NCBI GenBank assembly: GCA_034667465.1
Contig: JAXDJV010000020.1
Span: forward strand, 1-54,549
Length of the DNA: 54,549 nucleotides
Source: JAOBAU01 sp034667465
GTDB taxonomy: Bacteria; Acidobacteriota; Thermoanaerobaculia; Gp7-AA8
Reading direction: 5' to 3'
A program made the position numbers and the translations under genes. The notes under the pieces are model-generated. The model searched no databases, was not told where the DNA came from, and saw only the letters and a list, made by a program, of their open reading frames with translations. How positions within the stretch are numbered: the stretch's first letter is position 1; every line of letters begins with the position of its first letter. Shown in pieces: positions 7,311 to 23,023 of this stretch.

Positions 7311-8240
7311 GGTTCGACTAGTCAGGCGATCAAACGCGGGTGTACCTTCGGGAGGTGAATTCTTGTATACCAGTATGTGTCCAAAAAAGAAGCGACGAAG
7401 CCGATAGTGCAACCAAGCGAAGACGCATTGAGGCTCTCGGAGCCAAAACCTAAGCACAGGTGGCGGCGGCGCAAAGCTTTGCTCGTATAGAACATCGACG
7501 GTTTTAGGCTCGGGAAAGAGCGCGGCGATTTCCGCCGCGTGCCAGAAGGTGTGCTCGACGTCGTACGCAGGAGCACCCGTGCCAGTCGCAGTCACGATTC
7601 GACGTTTCAAAACGCGATCGACGATGAACCTCTGCACGGCGTTCGGCAGGAGGAGAAGCCCACGAACTCCGTAGTGCGGGTCTGGCTTCACAACGTGCGC
7701 CAGGCGCGCCGGTGTGACCATAACGCAGAGCCCGCCGTTACGAAGCACACGCATGATTTCGCTGGCCACCTCGCCGGCGGAAGGGAGATGCTCAAGCACG
7801 TCGACGAGGAGAACGAGATCCACGCTATTCGACAAAACCGGAAGCTGTGCGCCGTCTGCCGCTACTATAGCGACGGGTGACTTCATTAGTTTGCGGCAGG
7901 CCACCGCCTGCGGATTTGGAACGAGATCGGCCGCGATCACACGATTCCGTGGATCATTCGCGAAAGCAATCGCGACCCCTCCATTGCCTGCGCCAATATC
8001 CAGGACGGTTAGGGGCGCCGCTCCGTCAGCAAGAATATGATGGCGGAGATGAGAAAGCAGACGTACGCCCTCATCGAACCGACCGAGTGCGAACATCAGC
8101 TGGTCGCGATAATGCCGCTGATCTCGAGAGATCCAATGTTCGAACTGAGAGTGCACAGCCTGGACGAACTGACTTCGCAGTCCACGCCAAGGAAGATGAC
8201 CGGGTAATACGTCAAGCTCGGCCCATGATGATTCGGGCAT
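7305..8240 (-). CDS. SAM-dependent class I methyltransferase
   Basis: About 311 aa from ATG 8240 (MPESSWAELDV); an upstream GTG is possible, but the frame further up runs into attC. Motif I is VLDIGAGNGGVAIA, followed by an acidic strand end (VIAADLVPNP), a motif II-type LVDVLEHLPSAGEV and LRNGGLCVMVTPA, the Methyltransf_11 layout. The C-terminal region (HTFWHAAEIAALFP onward) has an aromatic and basic tail with a possible membrane-associated stretch. The substrate is unknown. Similar proteins occur in lipid or polysaccharide modification, but nothing nearby supports this. Its stop codon lies in the attC core. Confidence 0.8.
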   Translation of the reverse strand: MPESSWAELDVLPGHLPWRGLRSQFVQAVHSQFEHWISRDQRHYRDQLMFALGRFDEGVRLLSHLRHHILADGAAPLTVLDIGAGNGGVAIAFANDPRNRVIAADLVPNPQAVACRKLMKSPVAIVAADGAQLPVLSNSVDLVLLVDVLEHLPSAGEVASEIMRVLRNGGLCVMVTPARLAHVVKPDPHYGVRGLLLLPNAVQRFIVDRVLKRRIVTATGTGAPAYDVEHTFWHAAEIAALFPEPKTVDVLYEQSFAPPPPVLRFWLREPQCVFAWLHYRLRRFFFGHILVYKNSPPEGTPAFDRLTSRTA

Positions 8241-8314
8241 GGCGGAATGAGCATCGAGGCTTTCGAGCGATTCGTCGATCACGTGATGACAGATACGGAA
8301 CGTCGCGGCAATCC

Positions 8315-8510
8315 GCCTAACGGACCAATCGTTCACCTGCACGCCAGCCCACCACAGCTAACGCGACGCGGCGCGGCAGTTGCCGCGACTAACGATGCAT
8401 TCGGCGGGAGCGGACCTGCAACTGACGTGACGCCGTCGCACACGCGACTGAAGGAGCTTCAGCTCCGGGTCAGCGAACGGCGGCGTGACAGGTGCAACGA
8501 TTAGTTAGGC
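8315..8510 (-). repeat. attC site, subfamily II
   Basis: The outer cores are GCCTAAC (8315-8321) and GTTAGGC (8504-8510). Both arms are nearly identical to the site at 6086, including the two extra bases on one arm, suggesting recent duplication or co-evolution. The inner stem is CAGTTGC/GCAACTG. Confidence 0.88.
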
Positions 8511-8765
8511 GGTGGGAGACTTCGCTCCTGCTAATACGTTCCAGGATTTGCACGCCTAAGTTATTTAGGTTTGCTTTCATGAGCGCTTTCTTTATTTATC
8601 CTCAACCTACTTCGTTCCAAGGTAGTACAGTAGTGCGCATGACGTATGACGCACGGCCATGGCGGGCAAGAACAATTTCGCGACCGTGCTTGATGAGCCC
8701 AGGAGCTCTCGGAGAGATCGGCGCGGTGATTGATAGCAACTTTCATAATTGGAGTGCCACCCGAG

Positions 8766-9062
8766 ATGGCTCAAACGACTGAATGCGACCGTTGCACGGC
8801 TGATATTCCGGAGGGTGCGAACAGTTGCGCAGTCTGTGGCTTCAGCGACAAGGTATCTCACGTGGAAACCACGGTCACCGCTAGGCTTCGATCCCAGAAG
8901 CGTGACGCGCAGGCGGTCATCATTACCGATCTCGATATGCCGTTCACTTCCATGGTGCGCTTCATGGTGAAGTGGGCGATCGCGACGATTCCTGCGGCGC
9001 TCATACTTGTGTTTGTCGTTTGGGTGGCGATGACTTTGCTCACGACCCTTGCCTCGCGGTGA
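8766..9062 (+). CDS. small zinc-ribbon membrane protein
   Basis: A 98-aa protein from ATG 8766 (MAQTTECDRCTAD). It has two CxxC knuckles (CDRC and CAVC) at the N-terminus, a polar middle, the motif MPFTSMVRFMVKWAIATIPA and a C-terminal transmembrane helix ending near the last residue. It is read opposite to most cassettes, so it needs its own promoter; the upstream 8540-8750 stretch is relatively AT-rich. Function unknown. The first ATG of the frame at 8730 lacks the zinc-ribbon spacing and is less likely. Confidence 0.7.
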   Translation: MAQTTECDRCTADIPEGANSCAVCGFSDKVSHVETTVTARLRSQKRDAQAVIITDLDMPFTSMVRFMVKWAIATIPAALILVFVVWVAMTLLTTLASR

Positions 9063-9480
9063 ACTTGCGCGCTATACGACTTGTAGCGACGAACCGGACG
9101 ACGTTTGGCGCGATGGACACGCCTCGCTAAATGCCATGTTCCCCGCCGGTGAGATAGCGACCGCAATAATGGATGCCGTACCCGCGACTCATGGCGATCT
9201 CAGCCGCAGACGATCGCCAGCTTACGAGAAGCGCACGTCTTCAAGTGTTTCCAATGCCGGCGGCCACAATCGCGCACGCTAAATGTTACCGCGGCGACAC
9301 GTGCGTTCCGCTGCAGCCGAACGTTTGAGATCCCCCTTGATTCCCGAGCGATGACGCCCGTAAGCACGAACGCGCGAAACCCGCTTCGTGGTGATGGTTG
9401 GTTCTGCGCGCCGTGCAGAAATTGGGAAGGTTAGCGAAGCGGTCCAGCGGCCGCGGCATGAGCTAATGAAAGTTACAACC
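9063..9480. other. cassette stretch without a convincing gene
   Basis: About 420 bp of the zinc-ribbon cassette downstream of its gene and upstream in array direction. Short frames are present without recognisable features. No terminator or promoter could be pinned down. Confidence 0.5.
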
Positions 9481-9677
9481 GCCTAACGGATCCACCGTTC
9501 ACCTGCACGCCAGCTTCAGAAGCCACACAGCGACGCGGGCGCGGCAGTTGCCGCGCCTAACGATCCATTCGGCAGAAGCGATCTGCAACTGACGTGACGC
9601 CGTCGCACACGCTGATGCAGGAGCTTCAGCTCCGGACCACCTAACGGCGGCGTGACAGGTGCAACGGTGAGTTAGGC
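9481..9677 (-). repeat. attC site, subfamily II variant
   Basis: The outer cores are GCCTAAC (9481-9487) and GTTAGGC (9671-9677). The arms read CACCGTTCACCTGCACGCC and a right arm with AACGGTG; this changes CAATCGTT/AACGATTG-type pairing of the other subfamily II sites on both sides together. An additional GCCTAAC at 9555-9561 could define a nested 123-bp site. Confidence 0.87.
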
Positions 9678-10739
9678 GGTACTTTCGGAAACACTGAATT
9701 CGCGAAACACAAATGTTAGCGTCGGCTGGTCCGTGAGCTTACAAACAATATTCTGGTTTGCAAACATGCCTGTAAATCGGCGGGGCTCGGTTCGATCGAA
9801 CGTTTGGAGCCATCGAACTCCTACAGCCCACTCAGCCTTCGCCGGGTCATTCATATTTTCTGATGCCTTAGGCGCGGCTAGCGGGTATTTGAGAAGTGGC
9901 TCGTCGAAACCGGGCGGTACGAACTCGGCGATGGGCACCGCAGGCGAGATGACTTCGCCGTAACCTACGTATCCGACTCCTTTCATGTAGGCAAAGATCT
10001 TCGCGCCCACGGAAAGCTTGCGCAGCGGCTTCGAGTACTTTTCGCCCTAGCCAGCACCGATGTAGCCATACTTGCGGTTGTCGTCCCAATTCCGATGCTC
10101 TCCCTCGCCTATATTCACGAACCAGAAGCCGGACCACGGCCGACGGTGTCGAGTCTCGGCGCGCTCCTGAAGTTCTTCTGGATCCATGAGCCACGCTCGG
10201 CCGAGAAGTTCCGCGCCGGAGTTGCGAAAGAACTTGAAGAAGACCGCGTTGATGTTGAGGTTGTGCTTTTCCGCAAGGTATCGAACAATCCTTTCGGAAG
10301 ACGAGTCCAACTCAGACGAAACAATCAACATCCGGTGGTTCGCACCGCTGATTTCGGACGGCAGAAGTGAATCGAAGGCCTGCTGGAAAAGAACACTCAG
10401 CGGCTTCTGCCGATGCTCGAACGCGATTCGCTCGAGATCTTCGTAATCACGGTCGTTGACCCAACTGGCATATTCAACAGTCTGCGCCACGACGTCGCGG
10501 GCCGTACGGTCCCTCTTAATTTCGACGACGACAAGCTCGCCATCTCTGGTCATTCCCAAGACGTCGATTCGGCCGAAACCCGTATTCACCTGATTGCCGA
10601 TGATGAGCATTTCGACGCCGAGGACAGCAGGGTCTTCGCAGATCCAGGCTTCCAGCCGACGTTCATAGTCAAGCGCAGCCGACGACAGCTCGTTGAGCTT
10701 CGTTCCGTCTACTTGCCACAGCTTCATCTCAAGCGGCAT
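9672..10739 (-). pseudogene. NucS/DUF91-like nuclease gene split by an in-frame TAG
   Basis: Two frames in phase, 10739-10047 and 10010-9672, form one protein of about 355 aa interrupted by TAG at 10047-10049. The N-terminal part has a DUF91/NucS-type PD-(D/E)XK nuclease core: GFGRIDVLGMTRDGELVVVE, IKRDRT and the AQTVEYASWV helix, with D59, E73 and K75 spaced as in NucS (14 residues between D and E). After NRKYGYIGAG the stop occurs, then GEKYSKPLRKLSVGAKIF continues the C-terminal domain. Related proteins read AGQG at this point, so a CAG-to-TAG change is the simplest cause. The N-terminal product alone retains the nuclease core. Confidence 0.75.
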
Positions 10740-10767
10740 GGGTAATTCCTCAGCGTGGATTGTATCC

Positions 10768-10962
10768 GCCTAACGACACACTAGCTAAGCTGCAAGCCGC
10801 CCCGCATACCAGCGGCGACGCGGCGCGGCCGTTGCCGCGACTAACGAGGTTCGGCGGGAGTGATCTGCAACGGGCGTGACGCCGTCGCAAATGAGTCAGC
10901 CGAGGCGCTTAAGCGCCGGGCCAACATATCGGCGGTTTGGCAGCTTCAGCTAGTAGTTAGGC
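10768..10962 (-). repeat. attC site, subfamily I
   Basis: The outer cores are GCCTAAC (10768-10774) and GTTAGGC (10956-10962). The arm CACTAGCTAAGCTGCAAGCCG pairs with CGGTTTGGCAGCTTCAGCTAG in the right arm, with a T/A-to-C/G change on both sides relative to the 984 site. The inner stem is CCGTTGC/GCAACGG and the hairpin GGCGC-TTAA-GCGCC. Confidence 0.88.
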
Positions 10963-10964
10963 CG

Positions 10965-11708
10965 TTATTTGTTAGTCGTGGCGCCTGCACGTGAGTTTTG
11001 GGCCGACGCGGATGCAATGCCAGACACCGCCGTTGTGTCCGGCGTCGCGATCGGGTCGCTTTGGGCGGGCGTAACGGGTAGTGACTCCAACGGCATGGTT
11101 GCCAATGTGTCGACGCTTCGCTTGAGCGCGGAGCATGCGCGGTAGGTCAGACATAGGCATAGCAGCCCAAGGCAAACGAACGCTGCCGCCGCCGTTCCAA
11201 TGATGAGCCAGTATTGCTTTAGCGCCCCCACGGCTGTCGTGGGCAGATTCGGATGAGTTGCGAGAAAGCGCCCAATTTGCAGATCGATAAGGCCTTTGGC
11301 AACAACATTCATCAGGAAGAGCGCTCCGAAACCAACCGCATAACTCAAACCGACAGGAGACGACAGCCGGCGGTACGCGGCTTTGTTAAATTCAGACTCC
11401 CGAACTTCTACGCTGCCTAGGAACCTATTTAGCCGCCGTTCGAGGTACTCGCAGTAGGTCGTTGCATAGATATAGTGGGTCGCCAGCACTAAGACGACGG
11501 CAACTCCGATAATCGAAAGGAGCGGTAATGCCGCGAGATAGATGCGATACTCGACGTTCGCCAACACATACGCCACGAACGCAAAGAACGGGACGACTGC
11601 GATTGATAGGAATCTGAAGAACCAGTCGTCCGCCGATACCGACTTCGCTCTCGTCTGGGCCAGTTCCTTCTGCAGAATGTCGATGGTCGATTTCGTTTCG
11701 TCTGTCAC
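10965..11708 (-). CDS. four-helix membrane protein in first cassette
   Basis: A 247-aa protein (MTDETKSTIDILQKELAQTR) with a short helical N-terminus. Four predicted transmembrane segments lie at about residues 28-50, 53-77, 122-142 and 165-190, with a soluble loop between the second and third and a Ser/Thr/Ala-rich C-terminal tail. No family recognised. As the cassette nearest attI it should be the best expressed and most recently inserted, if the integron works in the usual way. The stop lies two bases from the attC core. Confidence 0.7.
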   Translation of the reverse strand: MTDETKSTIDILQKELAQTRAKSVSADDWFFRFLSIAVVPFFAFVAYVLANVEYRIYLAALPLLSIIGVAVVLVLATHYIYATTYCEYLERRLNRFLGSVEVRESEFNKAAYRRLSSPVGLSYAVGFGALFLMNVVAKGLIDLQIGRFLATHPNLPTTAVGALKQYWLIIGTAAAAFVCLGLLCLCLTYRACSALKRSVDTLATMPLESLPVTPAQSDPIATPDTTAVSGIASASAQNSRAGATTNK

Positions 11709-11859
11709 GGCTACTCTCCGAAGAAGGAGTGTCGCCCAGCGCCGAATCCCTACCCTCAGGACGCTCCGCGATCACTGTGATGACGCGAACGCCGAGTGAT
11801 ACCGGACAGGTTTGGCGGCAACCTCGCTCTCATGGTTCATGGTCGCAATGTCCGAATCG

Positions 11860-11866
11860 GCCTAAC
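11860..11866 (-). other. attI-cassette junction core
   Basis: Read on the minus strand this is GTTAGGC preceded by AAATGGAA, with none of the paired attC arms on its upstream side. It marks the recombination point between attI (extending towards 12000) and the first cassette. The exact attI limits and IntI binding sites cannot be set from sequence alone. Confidence 0.65.
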
Positions 11867-12030
11867 TTCCATTTCGCCCCCACGCCTCCACCCTCCCGCG
11901 CCATCACATCAGCGCATCTATCGCTGCAGGCGCCCCCAAATTGGTGCAAGCATCTACCAGTGAAGAGCGACAGACGTTGCCGCGTCGAACGCGAAAGCAA
12001 CCGTTCCAGGATTGTCAACGACTACTATAT

Positions 12031-12408
12031 TTACTCCCCACCCTCTATGTGTGTATCTGCGCTCGTCACGATGCGCCGCGTCAGGTTCAGCAGCGCTGCC
12101 AGCTCGTATGGGATCCGACACGTGTTTTGCGCGGGGATCCACGTGCCCCGCAGGCGGAGGAGCAGGTCTCGCAAGCCCTTCTCTGATGGCTCCACGTTAA
12201 TGCTGACGATGTCCTCCGGCTGCAGGTGCTGTGCAGGCGGGAGCGGTGGCCACGTAATTTCGTCGACGATCAGCTCTACTGTCTTGCAACGGATTTTTCG
12301 CTCGTCGTCGTAACGGTAACGTACACATACGAGCCGATCGCCGTATTCAGTGAGAAGCCGTTTGGTTCCGGGACGGCCGGGTTTCAGCGTCAGGCGGGTG
12401 CGGAACAT
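12031..12408 (-). CDS. unknown 125-aa protein between intI and attI
   Basis: A 125-aa protein (MFRTRLTLKPGRPGTKRL) with a basic N-terminus, a beta-rich middle (YGDRLVCVRYRYDDERKIRC) and no membrane segment. It follows intI by 51 bp in the same direction and lies before the attI junction, so it belongs to the fixed platform, not to a cassette. I have an impression that similar proteins occur near recombinases in environmental genomes, but no function is known to me. A 7-bp inverted repeat AGGTTCC/GGAACCT (12418-12434) lies just upstream. Confidence 0.65.
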   Translation of the reverse strand: MFRTRLTLKPGRPGTKRLLTEYGDRLVCVRYRYDDERKIRCKTVELIVDEITWPPLPPAQHLQPEDIVSINVEPSEKGLRDLLLRLRGTWIPAQNTCRIPYELAALLNLTRRIVTSADTHIEGGE

Positions 12409-12459
12409 CGCGCGCCGAGGTTCCCTCGGAACCTGGCGAAGGTCAAGGGGAGCGATGAA

Positions 12460-13458
12460 TTACGATAAATCGAGCGGGCTCCGGACGCCTTTCGCGCCGA
12501 GCTTCAACACGTGCGTGTAGATCATCGTCGTGGCTACATCGCGATGGCCGAGCAGTTCCTGCACCGTGCGGATGTCCTGTCCGCGCTCCAGCAAATGCGT
12601 CGCGAACGAATGCCGCAACGTGTGACACGTCGCACGTTTTCCGATGCCGGCGCGCTGCACTGCAGCGTGCATGGACCGTTGCATCACCGACTCGTGCAGG
12701 TGATGGCGATATTCAACGTTCGACTCCTTGTCGAGCCAGCGCGATGTTGCAGGGAACACCCACTGCCATACCCAGTCTGCCGCGGCATTCGGGAACTTGC
12801 GGGCAAGGGCAGTCGGCAGCACGACTCGGCCAAAGCCCTCCTCTTTATCGCGCTGATGCAGTTCGCGAACTCGCTCCAAATGCACGCGAAGAGGTTCCTC
12901 GGCAGCCCGCGGCAGGACTGTCAGGCGATCGCGTCTTCCCTTTGGATCGCGAATGAACAGCTCGTGCCGTGCGAAGTTCACGTCCTTGACTCGCAATTGC
13001 AGGCACTCCAGCAGTCGCAATCCTCCGCCGTACAACAGTGATGCAACCAGCTTCGGCGTACCGTCGAGCTCCGCCAGAACGGTACGCACTTCCGACTCCG
13101 TGAGTACGACCGGCAACCGCATCGGCTTGCGCGCGCGAACGATATCGTGCAGCCACGGCAATGCGTCGCCGAGGATTTCTTTGTACAGGAACAGTAAGGC
13201 GCTCAACGCCTGATTCTGCGTCGACGCGGCGACCTTACCGTCGACGGCAAGGCTCGTGAGAAATTCATTCACCTCATCCGGACCCATCGTCTCCGGATGC
13301 CGCTTGTTATGAAAGAGGATGTACCGTTTTATCCAGCCGGCGTACGCCTCCTCCGTGCGCGCGCTGTAATGACGCGCGCGCATCGCGCGGCGGAGGCGCT
13401 CCATTAGTTTCAGTGGCTGCGGCGGTGACGACGGCGGCATCGCCGTCCAGCTTCGCAC
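12460..13458 (-). CDS. intI: integron integrase IntI
   Basis: A 332-aa tyrosine recombinase that excises and inserts cassettes at attC and attI. Family marks are HYSARTEEAYAGWIKRYI near the N-terminus, STQNQALSALLFLYKEIL, GGGLRLLECLQLRVKDV with the first catalytic Arg (R148), the IntI-only insert ALARKFPNAAADWVWQW (about 217-233), HTLRHSFATHLL (H279, R282), ELLGHRDVATTMIYTHVL (H305, Y314) and the terminal GVRSPLD. All catalytic residues are present, so it looks active. Other starts at 13440 and 13404 are possible. It reads in the same direction as the array, unlike mobile class 1 integrons, and sits directly behind the rpoC terminator. Confidence 0.95.
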   Translation of the reverse strand: MRSWTAMPPSSPPQPLKLMERLRRAMRARHYSARTEEAYAGWIKRYILFHNKRHPETMGPDEVNEFLTSLAVDGKVAASTQNQALSALLFLYKEILGDALPWLHDIVRARKPMRLPVVLTESEVRTVLAELDGTPKLVASLLYGGGLRLLECLQLRVKDVNFARHELFIRDPKGRRDRLTVLPRAAEEPLRVHLERVRELHQRDKEEGFGRVVLPTALARKFPNAAADWVWQWVFPATSRWLDKESNVEYRHHLHESVMQRSMHAAVQRAGIGKRATCHTLRHSFATHLLERGQDIRTVQELLGHRDVATTMIYTHVLKLGAKGVRSPLDLS

Positions 13459-13533
13459 TGGACTCCGCGCATCGCCGCGTTTTCTACGCGCGGAAGAATG
13501 CCGGCGCGTTACCCCGGAGACCTCGCAATGAAC

Positions 13534-13552
13534 GCTCTACAACGCGTAGAGC
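13534..13552. promoter_or_regulatory. inverted repeat upstream of intI
   Basis: GCTCTAC (13534-13540) and GTAGAGC (13546-13552) form a perfect 7-bp inverted repeat with a 5-bp spacer, about 75 bp upstream of the intI start and downstream of the rpoC terminator. It could be an operator, for instance for an SOS-type repressor, or simply part of a weak hairpin. Confidence 0.35.
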
Positions 13553-13561
13553 GGCGGACGA

Positions 13562-13596
13562 TACAAACAAAACGGGCGGCCTTTCGGCCGCCCGTT
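13562..13596 (-). terminator. rho-independent terminator of rpoBC
   Basis: An 11-bp perfect stem (AACGGGCGGCC / GGCCGCCCGTT, 13571-13596) with a TTTC loop is followed on the minus strand by GTTTTGTTTGT. It lies 22 bp behind the rpoC stop and separates the polymerase operon from intI. Confidence 0.9.
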
Positions 13597-13617
13597 CGCG
13601 TTGGAATGCTGTGAAAA

Positions 13618-17847
<4,230 letters not shown>

Positions 17848-17866
17848 AGTGCGCCTCCCTTGTGTG

Positions 17867-18061
17867 TTAGGCGTTATCCGATGAACGCGGTTTCGGCAAC
17901 GACAGCGAGACGTCTCGCCCGAAGCACTCCCAGCACGTGGCTTCCCATTCGGTATCGCCCGTATAGAAGTGCGCCGTGAGCCGGATGCTCCCCATGCCGT
18001 GGCATGCGGCGCATCCGGGATCCGGCAGCTTCGACATCGCAGTCATGACTCGTCTCGCCAT
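17867..18061 (-). CDS. 64-aa zinc-finger-like protein between rpoB and rpoC
   Basis: A real small gene by context: ATG at 18061 follows the rpoB stop by 3 bp, with AAGGAG overlapping the end of rpoB as its ribosome site. The protein reads MARRVMTAMSKLPDPGCAAC..., and has CAACHGMGS and CWECFGRD, a C-x2-C-x-G-x-G pair like half of a DnaJ zinc finger, separated by an aromatic linker. rpoB and rpoC are normally adjacent, so this insertion is unusual. Tight coupling suggests co-expression with polymerase; a role in polymerase assembly or regulation is speculation. Confidence 0.8.
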   Translation of the reverse strand: MARRVMTAMSKLPDPGCAACHGMGSIRLTAHFYTGDTEWEATCWECFGRDVSLSLPKPRSSDNA

Positions 18062-18064
18062 GGG

Positions 18065-22348
<4,284 letters not shown>

Positions 22349-22522
22349 TCGGATGACTCCTTGTGGTGATGACTACTACTGCGTCAGGCAGGACCTCTTC
22401 GCAGGCGACGCGACGAGGTTGATTGCGCGGGGTTGGAACCATGTGGAAAGGGCCGCTCCCCCCCTCTCCGGTTCCGCGTGAGCTTTTACAGCGGTGCTGC
22501 GCTACTGCTACAACAAACGACA

Positions 22523-22554
22523 ATTCCGGGCGGAGGTGTTCCCCCGCCCGGAAT
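22523..22554 (-). terminator. rplL-rpoB attenuator hairpin
   Basis: An 11-bp perfect stem ATTCCGGGCGG / CCGCCCGGAAT with a 10-base loop starts 19 bp behind rplL and is followed on the minus strand by TTGTCGTTTGTTG. A partial terminator at this position is a known way to lower rpoBC relative to rplJL. Confidence 0.7.
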
Positions 22555-22572
22555 CGTCAAACGTAAAGCGAT

Positions 22573-22953
22573 TTACTTGACGCTGACTTTGGCACCGGCC
22601 TCTTCAAAAGCCTTCTTGATCTTGTCGGCTTCGTCTTTGGTCACGCCCTCTTTGATCGTCTGCGGAGCGCCCTCGACGAGGTCCTTCGCTTCCTTCAGAC
22701 CGAGCGAAGTGACTTCGCGGACAGCCTTGATGACGTTGATCTTCTTGTCGCCGGCGCTCTCGAGAACGACGGTGAATTCGGTCTGTGCTTCAACCGGGGC
22801 GGCGGCAGCGGACGCGGCAGCCGGAGCCGCCGAGACAGTCGCGGCGGCGGCGGACACGCCGAAGCGGTCTTCCAGTGCCTTGACGAGGTTGGAGAGGTCG
22901 AGAACCGACATCGTCTCAATCTGCTTCACGAAATCTTCAGTCGAAATAGCCAT
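22573..22953 (-). CDS. rplL: ribosomal protein L7/L12
   Basis: 126 aa from ATG 22953 (MAISTEDFVKQIETMS), with GGAGG six bases upstream; the TTG at 22965 is too close to that site. The N-terminal dimerisation domain, an Ala-rich hinge (AAAATVSAAPAAASAAAAP) and the C-terminal factor-binding domain (GLKEAKDLVEGAP) are complete. It forms the ribosomal stalk with L10. Confidence 0.97.
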   Translation of the reverse strand: MAISTEDFVKQIETMSVLDLSNLVKALEDRFGVSAAAATVSAAPAAASAAAAPVEAQTEFTVVLESAGDKKINVIKAVREVTSLGLKEAKDLVEGAPQTIKEGVTKDEADKIKKAFEEAGAKVSVK

Positions 22954-23023
22954 TTCAGCCTCCAAAAGTTGTTGAACTCGTTCGAAATGTCAGGCGAGCG
23001 TTACCGCTCGCATATCTGTGTAC

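Noticed and set aside
1..10962. Regularly spaced repeats as a possible CRISPR array
   Set aside because: Units are about 195 bp with spacers of 0.8-1.3 kb carrying genes, and they have integron core sites and paired arms.
11990..12018. TTGACA on the minus strand as cassette promoter
   Set aside because: A good -35 but no acceptable -10 at 16-18 bp (TTTCGC/TTCGCG), so the array promoter is left open.
17866..17872. GTTAGGC core-like heptamer between rpoB and rpoC
   Set aside because: No arms or second core nearby; it coincides with the stop codon of the 64-aa gene and is most likely chance.
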